64,000 nucleotides of DNA from Glossina fuscipes (Eukaryota > Arthropoda > Insecta > Diptera > Glossinidae): positions 16,660,374 to 16,724,373 of the forward strand of contig NW_023998414.1 in assembly GCF_014805625.2 (NCBI RefSeq). The letters run 5' to 3'. Positions 1-10,819 of the stretch are shown here, piece by piece. Each line of letters opens with the position of its first letter. The stretch's first letter is position 1. The translations under genes were made by a program, and so were the position numbers. A model generated the notes under the pieces. It was given only the letters and a program-made list of their open reading frames with translations. It was not told the DNA's origin and made no database searches.

Positions 1-599
1 CTTTTTGTTTAATTTAGTTTGAAAAGTTTTTATCATAAGATTTATTTGCTAATTCGTAGATTAGTGTACACTCGGCTGATAGCAATTGTAACTGAGCTTT
101 TCTTAATAAAACACTATATAATTAAAACAGGTAAGAATATTATAGTCGGAGAAAACCGACCACCAAATACCTTGCGTTACTTTATCTAGCATAATTCATC
201 ATTTCCTAATTATCCTGTTGAAACGGAATGCCGAAAGCTACCGTGGATAGACGAGTAAATTTAATTTTCCTGCCAAATATTTTCTTATTCTTCTCTATTC
301 TTCTCTTCTTCTACTTTAGAAGAGGTGATGTCAAAAAACTAGATCCGAGTGATTCAAATTTTTTTACAGTTAATTTTTATGCCAAATTACCATTACGAAC
401 CGACTGTCATTCGTTAAAACATAAGAATTCGAGCCTCTTCCGGTATGAAGCCTTCCTTTTCGCAGTGGCGGTGGTTGTATTTGGGCGAAGGTTCGAAAAA
501 TCGGACTAGCCGATTCAAATTTTTCATGCCGGATTAGTATGCCGAAATACTAGCAGTCGGCGACTGCCGAAATTGCGGCATATAGGTTGAAGAGAAGCC

Positions 600-735
600 T
601 ACATAGAGAGAGGGATAGCAGGCGGGCAGGCGGGCAGGCGGGCAGACGGAGAGACACGCTTAGATCGGTTCAGAAAATCATTTTTAATTGATAGGTATAA
701 TAAAAGTAGTAGATCCATCCTTCCATATAATGCCT
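600..735 (+). repeat. Fragment of the dispersed 'GACAGACGGACA' repeat family
   Basis: The order is an expanded GGCAGACGGAGAGAC block, then CGCTTAGATCGGTTCAGAAA, then a 'GGTATAATAAAAG' segment. The fragments at 61255-61500 and 51120-51460 show the same order, which is why it is grouped with them. There is no coding potential. It is most likely a decayed non-autonomous element, but the class cannot be fixed by eye. Confidence 0.55.
618..646. repeat. 8-bp minisatellite, three units of GGCGGGCA
   Basis: Three exact head-to-tail copies of GGCGGGCA occupy 621-644, with partial flanks. They sit just upstream of a GACGGAGAGACACGCTTAGATCG segment, so this looks like local expansion of the 'GACAGACGGAC' block of the dispersed repeat family found throughout the window. 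Confidence 0.8.
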
Positions 736-1504
736 CATTTTGAGTAGTCGTTACATGAATAACCGTAGGGTCTTTAACGATAGGTTTTGACTTACCATAT
801 AGTGTTTTTACTTTTTTTTTTTTTTTTTTTTGGTACGAGGGTAATAAACTTTAACTTTAACAAAATGAACAACATTCACTAATAGCAACAAGTTATTCAA
901 GTGTGCACTCGTAGGTAGCGCATGGAACAAGACAATACACGACAAGTTTTCAATGAAAATAAAATTTGTTTTCTTTTTGTAAATTTTTTGTATACAAGAT
1001 ACACTTTCCATTCACATGTACATAAATTTAAAATTGACATAATTTTGATTTTTTTGTGTTAATAGATTAATAAAGGAAAAGAATTTCATAGGAAAATTAT
1101 CTAAACAACTGCAACAAGGTGTCGCCGATTAGTTTCACGAACAAAAAATCTTTCCTTTTTTCTTTAAAGAAATTACTTCACTATCTAATCCGATTATTGT
1201 TTATGAATTTTAATTGGCCCGTAGATCCCGCGTTGCTTAGAAATCGGTAGGGAAAGTTTTCTGGAACGTTACACAACGAAAAAAAAAATGTAACAAAATT
1301 GTTGTTGTTGACGCACGTTAACATCGTTCTTAATGAAATCCTCAGTTCATATTTAAAAATCTAGTAAATCGGTGCGAGACTATAACTCCATGTTTCACAA
1401 AATATATAAATTTCCTTATGCCCTAAACCGTCCGTTGCGCAGGCTATACTACTATGCTTGCGCGGACGTACTAGATAAACGCACCTTTTATCACATTCAT
1501 CGAC

Positions 1505-1560
1505 TAAGGATTATTATCTGAAACGATCCAAGCTTGTCTGTCCGTCTCTATATGGTGGTC
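1505..1560 (-). repeat. Short dispersed-repeat fragment, minus orientation
   Basis: Read on the minus strand, this stretch has GAGACGGACAGACAAGCTTGG followed by a GATCG-like tail. The same string of blocks occurs on the plus strand near 61390-61430. The rest of 1-3264 carries no recognisable exon and is AT-rich with homopolymer runs. Confidence 0.45.
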
Positions 1561-2649
1561 GGGCACTTCCGATGTTATACGTTAGCATCACGTGAAAGTG
1601 ATTAATTAAATAATGTATCGTAGTTAACCTCGTGCTCTTAATGTTCACTTGCATTCGAACGCCCGCCATAAAATGGCGTAGACTTTTCGACGTAAGGCGT
1701 GATCCGATTCGAAGCATTTTCATGGGCGTTCAATAGTGGGCCAAAACACCAGATTTAAACAAAATATCTCGAGTATTGCCATCTGGAGGTTGAACACAAG
1801 ATTTAAAGACCGACAAGCGAACAAGGAAGGTTAGATAAACGCGTCTATTTCATATCTTTCTAGATCTTACATACATCCTTACAGACTAAATATACCCTTG
1901 TATCCCTTGTAGGTGATGTTAAGTGTAAAAACTACAAGATAAGAAACTTGAACGGCAAACGATTTACAATATGGTCAAAATTTTTATGGACTCAATCAAG
2001 TTTAGAAAGCAAACTATGAGAATTTTTGCGCTGCTTAAAATTTATGCACTTTTGTCTCTTCCCGGATAGGATAGGATAGTCTAGTACATGAAATTTTGAA
2101 TTTTTTCCTAAATCAAAAGAAGCCGTAAGCGAAGCATCGTATGAGTTAATAATAAATATTTTCAAAAGGTTGCCGGATAACCGAGATCATATGCTCGCCG
2201 ATATAGAAACCCTTATCGCACTATAATAACAATATTTACTTGTTCTTCAGCGTTTTCATTCGGACATATGGAAAGTCAACACCTGCGCATAGTTTTTGCC
2301 TTTCCGAGAATTCGTTATAATAGCAGCTGAATATTACGCTAATAATAAGTGCAAATATTGCTTCATTTCAATTTTTCATTTGAATTTTATCGAGTTCTTT
2401 AACGAAGTCGTTTTTTTTCCTCCCTTTTTTTTTTTTTTGTTTATATTGTCATACGAAGAGGTGAGAAATGAAAATTTCAGGTGAAAAAATATTAAAACAA
2501 GGAAAACTACATCAGATACGCAACTACGTTTCAAGCGGTTTTTACACCCTACGTCACTTTTGGTAAAGATGTATGTAACATTCAGAAGGACTTGCAATAC
2601 ACCTGTCATCCACTGCATGAATCAGTTTATCGTCATTTTCCGGATCGGT

Positions 2650-2860
2650 TTAAACTTGTCTGCCTATCTGATACCCGTCAGTGTATTTATGCTTATGCTA
2701 TACAAGTCGCAATTTGCGAGAGATATGATGAAGAAATTTGGTAGACTAACGTGCTTTGATCCAAGAACTAACGCTATTGAAAATGGCTCGGATCGGTCCA
2801 TCTCTTCGATCACATTCCATATCACGCTTTATGTTAACAAGTCGTTATATAGAAAAAAAA
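2650..2860 (-). repeat. Dispersed-repeat fragment, minus orientation
   Basis: On the minus strand it contains 'CGGATCGGTCC...GCCATTTTCAATAGCGTTAGTTCTTGGATC'-type sequence, then a segment resembling the 'CCAAATTTC' block, then a degenerate CAGATAGGCAGACA block. Similar ordered blocks recur at 9890-10045 (-), 49130-49225 (+) and 63340-63480 (+). An open frame of about 110 codons on the plus strand here is a by-product of the repeat. Confidence 0.6.
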
Positions 2861-3264
2861 TTGCAAAACTTCAACATTTTTCGAAAAAATTCGCTGAGTA
2901 ATAGTACTTTGACATTCTAAACTAATATAAAAAATTCGATCCGGTTAGTGCAAAATTGTTGAGCTCCCTTTCATACAACCGTTGCTATGAGAACTGAATC
3001 TTTACGTGGGGAGGAGGGATAATTTTTCATATTTCATGGTGAAAATCGGTTCATGAAAGTGCAAATTGACAAAGAAATCAGTTTTACTGAATATGAATCA
3101 CGTAGGTCTATGTTTTAGTCTCTAACATATATAGGGGCCAACACGAAAGGCGACGCCTTAAATGCAGAGAATGTCTAATTTCTAGGTTTTTGTGCTATAA
3201 ACTGAATATAATAAAATTTTTAGAAAATAAATTAAATTTCCAAACTTTAGATAACAAACACTAC

Positions 3265-3664
3265 NNNNNNNNNNNNNNNNNNNNNNNNNNNNNNNNNNNN
3301 NNNNNNNNNNNNNNNNNNNNNNNNNNNNNNNNNNNNNNNNNNNNNNNNNNNNNNNNNNNNNNNNNNNNNNNNNNNNNNNNNNNNNNNNNNNNNNNNNNNN
3401 NNNNNNNNNNNNNNNNNNNNNNNNNNNNNNNNNNNNNNNNNNNNNNNNNNNNNNNNNNNNNNNNNNNNNNNNNNNNNNNNNNNNNNNNNNNNNNNNNNNN
3501 NNNNNNNNNNNNNNNNNNNNNNNNNNNNNNNNNNNNNNNNNNNNNNNNNNNNNNNNNNNNNNNNNNNNNNNNNNNNNNNNNNNNNNNNNNNNNNNNNNNN
3601 NNNNNNNNNNNNNNNNNNNNNNNNNNNNNNNNNNNNNNNNNNNNNNNNNNNNNNNNNNNNNNNN
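3265..3664. other. Assembly gap (400 N)
   Basis: Exactly 400 undetermined bases sit between unique AT-rich sequence and a poly-T run. It lies about 400 bp upstream of the first visible ATP7 exon, so upstream ATP7 exons could be hidden here or lie outside the window. Confidence 0.99.
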
Positions 3665-4062
3665 TTTTTTTTTTTTTTTTTTTTTTTTTTTTTGGACAAT
3701 ATGACATACATACACACACGCCACGCACACTTATATGGTTTAAAGGTGGAGATGTTTAAAAACATTTGTTTCTTTGCAATTATCGTTTCAGTTATTGAAA
3801 AAATTTTTCAAGTATTTTTTTTTTTTTTTTTTTTTTATTACTGCTCAGAACCGAAAATGTTCTCTACGAAAATAAAAAATCGATTGAGTCAGACGCAAGT
3901 AATGCGTGCGGACTCATGACAAATGCATGATTTCATTAGTCATCGTGTAATTTATTATAAAATTAATCAAATCATGTTACTGCTTGATCCCAAGAAGATT
4001 GACTAAAGTTACTTTCAGTTTTGGTTTAATGCGTTCCCCGTAATTAATTCTTTCCATTGTAG

Positions 4063-7000
4063 GAAAATTTCGTTTTAATACGGAAATCTCAGGACCGCGC
4101 GATATATGCGAAGCTATTGAACGACTGGGCTTCCAGGCCCGTCTACTTATTGGCAAAGATAAGATGACACACAGCTATTTAGAGCATAAAGAAGAGATCC
4201 GAAAATGGCGTAATGCGTTCCTGATATCGTTAATGTTTGGCGGTCCGTGCATGTTTGCGATGATTTACTTTATGGTGGAAATGAGTGAGTTGGGACATGC
4301 GGCAATGTGTTGCATTGTTCCAGGTCTGTCAATGGAAAATTTAGTTATGTTCCTATTATCGACACCGGTGCAATTTTTTGGTGGCTGGCACTTTTACGTA
4401 CAATCATACCGAGCTGTCAAACATGGCGCCACAAATATGGATGTTTTGATATCAATGGTTACCACCATATCTTATTTATATTCGGTATGTGTCGTCGTTG
4501 CCGCTGTACTAATGGAGCAAAACTCATCACCTTTGACTTTCTTTGATACACCGCCAATGTTGTTGATTTTTATTTCGTTGGGTAGATGGTTGGAACATAT
4601 TGCCAAAGGGAAGACTTCGGAAGCCTTATCCAAACTGTTGTCTTTAAAGGCTGCCGAAGCCGTTTTAGTCGAAATCAATGAAGAATTTGAAATAATTTCG
4701 GAAAAAGTAATCTCAGTAGATTATGTGCAACGGGGTGATATTCTTAAAGTGATACCTGGAGCCAAAATACCTGTGGATGGTAAAGTTTTGTTTGGTCATT
4801 CTACTTGTGACGAGTCACTAATTACAGGCGAATCGATGCCAGTGGCTAAGCGTAAAGATTCTGTGGTAATTGGTGGATCCATTAATCAGAACGGTGTTCT
4901 ATTGATATCGGCTACACACACGGGCGAGAACACTACCCTAGCGCAAATAGTACGTCTAGTAGAGGAGGCTCAAACCTCAAAAGCTCCGATACAGCAATTG
5001 GCTGATCGCATAGCCGGCTATTTTGTGCCATTTGTGGTTTTGATCTCGAGTGTGACCTTAATAGGCTGGATTATAGTCGGTTTCATTAATCCAAATTTAG
5101 TGCCCGTAGCCTCGGAACACAAAGAGCACATGGATACCAATACCATAGTGATAAGTTATGCTTTCAAGTGTGCTTTAAGCGTTTTAGCTATTGCCTGCCC
5201 CTGTGCTCTAGGATTGGCTACACCTACCGCAGTTATGGTCGCCACTGGCACTGGTGCCATTAACGGTGTTCTAGTTAAAGGTGCTACTGCTTTGGAAAAC
5301 GCCCATAAGGTAATGCCGTATGAGAAAAATTTCCATAATAACTTCTATTTTATTTATATTTTATTCTTCTTAGGTTAAGACTGTGGTCTTTGATAAGACA
5401 GGAACTATAACGCACGGCACTCCTATGACCTCAAAGGTTATTATGTTCGTTAAACCTTCGATTTGCAGTTTAAGCAAAGCCCTTACTATCATCGGGGCTG
5501 CTGAAACTAATAGCGAACATCCAATTGCTTCGGCTATAGTACGCTTTTCCAAAGATATGCTTGGTCAAGAGATTTTAGGTAAAACCCATAATTTTCAAGC
5601 AGTACCGGGTTGTGGTATAAAAGTTTTGGTCTCCCATTATGAGCCTGCGCTAAAACAAGCCAGCCTTGCTGAGAAGATAGTTAACTTTGAAAATAGCTAC
5701 CGCTCTCATGGTAATAATATTTCTATTGCACCGATTCAATTGGAAAGTGGGGTCTCCATCAGTGAACTAATACCCACGCAAACCGAAGCACAACGCATTT
5801 TAATGGCACAGCATCACCTGCAATTGCTGCATTTAGATGATCATATCTCACCCGAAATAAACGAGTCTTCAACAGAAAGTGCACCAAACGATGTTGGTAC
5901 TGCTCCTGGGCTTAGTAGCGAAATCAGTGTTCTAATCGGCAATCGGGAGTGGATGTTACGTAACGCTATAAATGTTCCTGAAGAGATTAATATCGTAATG
6001 ACACAAGAGGAGTCGAAAGGTCATACGGCAGTCTTGTGTGCTATGAATGATCAATTAATTTGCATGTTCGCCGTTTCCGACATGGTCAAAACCGAAGCTC
6101 ATTTAGCTATATACACGTTAAAAAAAATGGGCATTGATGTCATACTGCTCACCGGCGATAATAAGAATACAGCGGCGAGCATAGCAAAAGAGGTAAGAAA
6201 ATAACGATTTTTTTTTTTATTTCTGTAACTTACGACGAAAATGAATTGAAAACAAATTGAGTTTGGATGCGTTTTTTCAATAGATTAAAAAACTCTAGAG
6301 AACTTTAGTATTTAGTAATAGACAAATATGTTCTTCGGAAAAAATTGCGCATTCTGCTAAATGTGTTAAAAAACCATTACCTCATAAGCTAGCTATTTGA
6401 TACAATGCGACGAGCAGCGCAGGCAACTATTGTAGAACAATATTTATAGTTTCGTGGTACCGCCAAACAAGGAATTATCTCATTGTTTATTTTTTTTAAG
6501 AAAACTCGTTTGCAAAAAGGAATATTTTTAAAGACTGTCGAAGATCGGAACAAATTGAACAATGAGAGCCGGTTCAAAAAAATACCTTACTTATATTAGA
6601 AATTTGAGTGCTTGCAGTGCCAGCTAAGTGATGCGTCATTTGTTTTTCTTATAGGTAGGCATTAATCGTGTGTTCGCTGAAGTTCTGCCTTCACATAAGG
6701 TGGCCAAAATTCAACGCATTCAAGGTTCAGGGAAGCGTGTTGCTATGGTCGGTGATGGAGTAAACGACAGTCCGGCATTAGCGCAAGCGGACGTTGGTAT
6801 TGCTATAGCGGCTGGCACAGATGTTGCCGCCGAAGCTGCGGATGTAGTGCTCATGCGCAACGATCTGCTTGATGTAGTAGCCTGTTTAGATCTTTCACGC
6901 CGCACCGTACGACGTATACGTTACAACTTTTTATTTGCTAGCATGTATAACCTCTTGGGTATACCTTTGGCTTCAGGTATATTCGCCCCTTTTGGCTTCA

Positions 7001-7383
7001 CCTTACAACCGTGGATGGCCTCGGTCGCCATGGCAGCCAGTTCTGTGTCCGTAGTATGCTCTTCCCTTATGCTAAAATTCTACACTAAACCTACAATAAC
7101 TTCCTTGCACAACGACGATTATATGGATTATGTGGCTGCCGCCAAATGCAAAGAACCCGATCAGCTATCTCTTCATCGTGGACTAGAGGATTTGCCGAAA
7201 CGCCGCTCCAGCAATTCCTTATTATCTAGATTGCTGACTTTGCATACAGGCAGTGTAAAAATGGAACCCAACGAAGACAGTTTATTGGCATCGATAGATA
7301 CAGAACGTCATGATTTTCCCACACCAAAAATTATTAAAAGCAAAAAAAATTTCCAAGATGTAACAGAACTGCAAAAACTATAG
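4063..7383 (+). CDS. ATP7: Copper-transporting P1B-type ATPase ATP7, 3' exons only
   Basis: This pumps Cu(I) across Golgi or plasma membranes. Visible exons are 4063-5309, 5374-6192 and 6655-7383, with consistent phase and GT/AG borders, giving about 930 codons. In order: the tail of the last metal-binding repeat ([14 protein letters not shown]), first membrane segments, the actuator TGE loop ([13 protein letters not shown]), the intramembrane CPC copper site (codons 5196-5204), the DKTGT phosphorylation site (Asp codon 5392), the nucleotide-domain [10 protein letters not shown] motif, [14 protein letters not shown], and [11 protein letters not shown]. The C-tail has [10 protein letters not shown] (SLL at 7279-7287), which lines up with the dileucine sorting motif of vertebrate ATP7A. 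The N-terminal CxxC repeats expected in the family are absent: they are upstream of the window or in the N gap. The first exon begins at the acceptor TTGTAG, so no start codon is given. An AATAAA signal follows at 7649. Confidence 0.96.
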
Positions 7384-7648
7384 GCCCAGTAACGCAAGCA
7401 AAACTTATACCCGTTCTTTTAATGTTAGAGGAGGACGTATCGATTAGAGAGAATTAAAATTTGTTAAATCTTTTTTTATCGTAATTGTTTATGGTAAACA
7501 TTAAGAAAATATTTTTCACAGCTACTTCTTAAGAAACTTAAAAAAATTGTTGTTTTTAAAAAAAGACGAGTATAAAAAATTATTACAAAATTTTACCAAA
7601 TTTAAGTTAAAAAAAAATTAATAAATCTAATAAGATTAACACTGTAAA

Positions 7649-7654
7649 AATAAA
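7649..7654 (+). terminator. Poly(A) signal of ATP7
   Basis: AATAAA lies 266 nt after the ATP7 stop codon; another AATAAA is at 7620-7625. Both sit in a very A-rich 3' UTR. Confidence 0.55.
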
Positions 7655-8064
7655 GAAATATGTAATTATATTTGTTAATTAGTTATTTAAAAAAAAAAAA
7701 AAGTATATATACTATATATATATATAAATAAATTTTTATACAAACATTTAATAAAAAAAGGATCCCATTACAGCCCGTTTTTATAATTATCGTAAATGAA
7801 TAAAAAAACAAATATGTCGTTTTTGTATATATCTTTGCTATCTTTTCATAATTAACAGAAAATTTGATTTTCTTATCTTCATCGCCAGCTACTTGAAACA
7901 TTTCAATTTCGATACAACAACTGTAGCAAGATCGATCCAATGTTCATTTATTTACCGATACAATGTTCGATACATTTTTCATTTGTTTATTAACAAGCGT
8001 CTTCTTATTGTTTATTCTTCTTCTTCTTCTTGTTTTTTATTTTATGAGCAGGTCTTTAAAAATT

Positions 8065-8316
8065 TTATCTAACAATCGAGTTGATTGCGCTACAACCATA
8101 AAAGGAGCTTACGGCAGTTCATTGATTTTTCAGTAAGCGACATAAGCGTTCTATGTGATTCCATTTTCACTGTGTCAGTTAGATACACAAGAAGCTCGAA
8201 TATCTTAATGCAATCCCCGTTAAATTATTGCACTTTCTTTTTCTACACTTTTATCTAACAATCCAGTTCATTGCGCTACAATCATAAAAGCAGCTTACGG
8301 CAGTTCATTGATTCTT
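8065..8316. repeat. Two direct 66-bp copies, 186 bp apart
   Basis: 8065-8130 and 8251-8316 share TTATCTAACAATC...CAGTTCATTGATT with only a few mismatches over 66 bp (for example CGAGTTGATT versus CCAGTTCATT). The intervening 120 bp is not obviously repeated. Nothing coding is visible. It could be the terminal repeats of a small element or a partial tandem duplication. Confidence 0.75.
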
Positions 8317-8496
8317 TTACACTTATTTTTTTAAAATATTTATGACAGCTTCTTATCTAATTCTATCTTAATTTCGTGGAATTTAAGCTCCAGCATGACG
8401 TGAATTAGATAATTTATTAAGGACCAGTTTATCATTATTATTATTATTATTATTTATGTGAGAAATCCATACCGCGACCTAAAAAAATTAAAAAAT

Positions 8497-8816
8497 CTAT
8501 TGTACTCGCCCGTGCCCCTGGCACTCCAGTTTAAGGATTCTAATGAATCCTGTCACCCGCTTTGGCTCGGAGCGACATACCGCGTCCGGCATTATAACAT
8601 GCTTACCAAACACGTGATTTCTGATTCCGCAGATGTTCTCACATTCCCACAGAATGTAATGGTACGTCTCATTTGTTCCTTGGACGAATCTGCATGAATC
8701 AGTACTGAACATACTCTGCACTGTTGCGGAGATGTGAAGACGGATTTATGTTTTCGGAGAGTAGAAAATGGGAAACTTCGCATTTCACATATTTCATGAC
8801 ACCGTACCGGCCACAA
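8497..8816 (-). pseudogene. Decayed C-terminal remnant of a non-LTR retrotransposon
   Basis: On the minus strand a frame encodes TDSCRFVQGTNETYHYILWE followed by CENICGIRNHVFGK and ends PKRVTGFIRILKL. This resembles the C-terminal zinc-knuckle region of R1/I/Jockey-like polymerases (CxxC...ETxxHIxxxC...FIRSxGL), with the second cysteine replaced by valine. Adjacent pieces are in other frames with stops, so it is not functional. The family assignment is from memory and tentative. Confidence 0.4.
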
Positions 8817-8929
8817 TGTCGAACCGTATATGTATCTGGTGGTGACCGAAAAAAAAGGAAAATAACTAAACTTTTATACGCTATAATACTGGGTGGGTGC
8901 GGCTAAGAGAACAAGCGAAAAACAGAGAA

Positions 8930-9215
8930 AATAAAAGTATTCGCAGGTTTTTTTGCTGCATAGGCGTGTGAGCATTAGAGGCATATCCTTTGACCGGTTT
9001 AGGTCATTTTCAAATTCTTTTGCAAACCTGTATGCGATACCATCATTTTTGTGGCCAGGAGAACGTTTGGAACAGACATTACGCGGATGGATAGACGGGC
9101 ATGTTAATAATGGATTCAGAAATTGATGCTGATCAAGAATATATATATGTATAGGTGGGGTCCCTAAAGTTTCCTTCTAGGCAAAAAGTAAAGCAAATAT
9201 ATTTCAAATTTTTCT
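8930..9215 (+). repeat. Dispersed-repeat fragment
   Basis: It contains 'CCTTTGACCGGTTTAGGTCAT', 'CAAATTCTTTTGCAAA', 'GGATGGATAGACGGGCATG', 'GATGCTGATCAAGAATATATATA' and 'GGTGGGGTCCCTAAAG'. The first two blocks recur at 50870-50910 in the same order. The rest of 7384-10819 has only AT-rich sequence and short chance frames. Confidence 0.6.
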
Positions 9216-9889
9216 TAGACGTAGGCAGACAATTATCAGAATAATTTCATAAGGCGTGAGGAAATATGCTGAAATTCCGAAAGGTGTGATTCTTCTACAT
9301 ACGCTGCATTTTTGGGGAGACATATAAAGTATAGGAACATAAATGAAGGAAAATTATATTTGAGTTTACGAAAAGCTATTGATTATAAAAAACTCACACA
9401 AGGTGTATGCAAGGAATACCAGAAGCGAAAGTACGTGAAGCGAAAGTTGTTTGTGACACGTTTAGATTTTCAAGACACTTCGAATCAAAGTGAACAATTT
9501 TCGTTTCTAAGCCTGAAGTGCTCTATGCTTTGTGCTCACTAAAATGTTCCCTTTATCCCGGCCCTAATGATATACGGATGTGTATTCTTCGTTTTTGTGC
9601 AAGGATAACACGTGCACTCTTAACCCGTATTTTCAGTGCACAAACCAGTGGCTGCGTTAGTAAGAGATTACTTAAACAAACTGTCATGAGTTGCATTGCA
9701 TTTGCCCGGGAGTCCTTTTTAAGGTTTGCGTTACATGGGTTAGCTTGTAATAAACAGTTTGCGATATGTTTAGTCGAAACGCGCGCATATTAACAATTGC
9801 TATTCAATTCTTGGATATTATCTTTATATCCGACCCCACTTGTGATACAAGGTAATATTAAGTTTGCGCGGATGTATGCAGCACTCAAA

Positions 9890-10045
9890 AGGACTTGGTA
9901 AAGACGCATCTTTCTTAATCAATTTAGGGTTGTCTGCCCTTTCGCGTGTTCAACCTACACGTCATAATTTTTTATGAAATTTATTGCAATGACATGTTCT
10001 GGTCCAAGAATGAACGCTATTGAAACGTTCCGGACCACTTTTTTG
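9890..10045 (-). repeat. Dispersed-repeat fragment, minus orientation
   Basis: Read on the minus strand it gives 'TTTCAATAGCGTTCATTCTTGG', then ACATGTC, then 'GTAGGTTGAACACG' and a GGGCAGACAAC block. The order matches the copies at 2650-2860 and 63340-63480. Confidence 0.6.
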
Positions 10046-10323
10046 AACGCTTCTCGTATAACCCTCTTTTTTCTTTTAAATTTTCTTTTGTTATTAGCGT
10101 TCGGATTAGTCACGGTTTCGATACGGCTCTCGTTTGGTTTGCTGATTGCAATTAAATTTATATGAAATAAATATGAAGAGCGGCGTCTGTGTTCAATTCC
10201 CTATTCGATGGAGCATACTTACGATAATTGCGATTGGCGCGTGGCCACAGTGAAGGCAAACACATACCTGATTGGGCGTGTATCTCTTAAGCAACGTTCA
10301 TAGCCTATGGCTCTTCCCCCACT

Positions 10324-10479
10324 TCTCTCTCTCTCTCTCTCTCGACTTGGCGCATTCAAGCCTACCACTCGAACCGTTGACGGCTCAACGCTTAATAAAT
10401 TATTACAAATTAAACATTTGTAAAAAAGATTAGCGTCATGTATTTTTACAATTTATTTCAAATTTTTATCTTTCATTCA

Positions 10480-10511
<32 letters not shown>

Positions 10512-10526
10512 CTATATATATATATT
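10324..10526. repeat. Simple repeats (CT)n and (TA)n
   Basis: A CT run occupies about 10324-10343 and an interrupted TA run about 10486-10526, followed by T-rich tracts of TTTTTTATT type. They lie downstream of the nardilysin stop. Confidence 0.9.
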
Positions 10527-10819
10527 TTTTTTTTTATTTTTTATTTTTTATTTTTTGTTCTTTCAATTTATATCCGTCAGTAAAGATTTATTAAATAATT
10601 AATTGTAGTTTTTTAAAGTTTCTTTTTCGAGCAAATTACACGACTTCAAGAAAATAATGAATGAATTAAATTTAGATGATGATTCTTGTGATTGTTTAAA
10701 AATTGGGCATTTAAATAATAAAAAACATCTCCCTTTTCAATTGCACGTCAACTCACATCCATCTACGATCACACAAGTCACGATAGAGTTTTTTATATTT
10801 TTCGATATTCAAACAAAGT

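Noticed and set aside
2560..2901. 113-codon open frame
   Set aside because: It covers a minus-orientation copy of the dispersed repeat; the same nucleotide blocks recur elsewhere without an open frame.
3182..3765. Several long open frames across the N run
   Set aside because: They consist mostly of undetermined bases.
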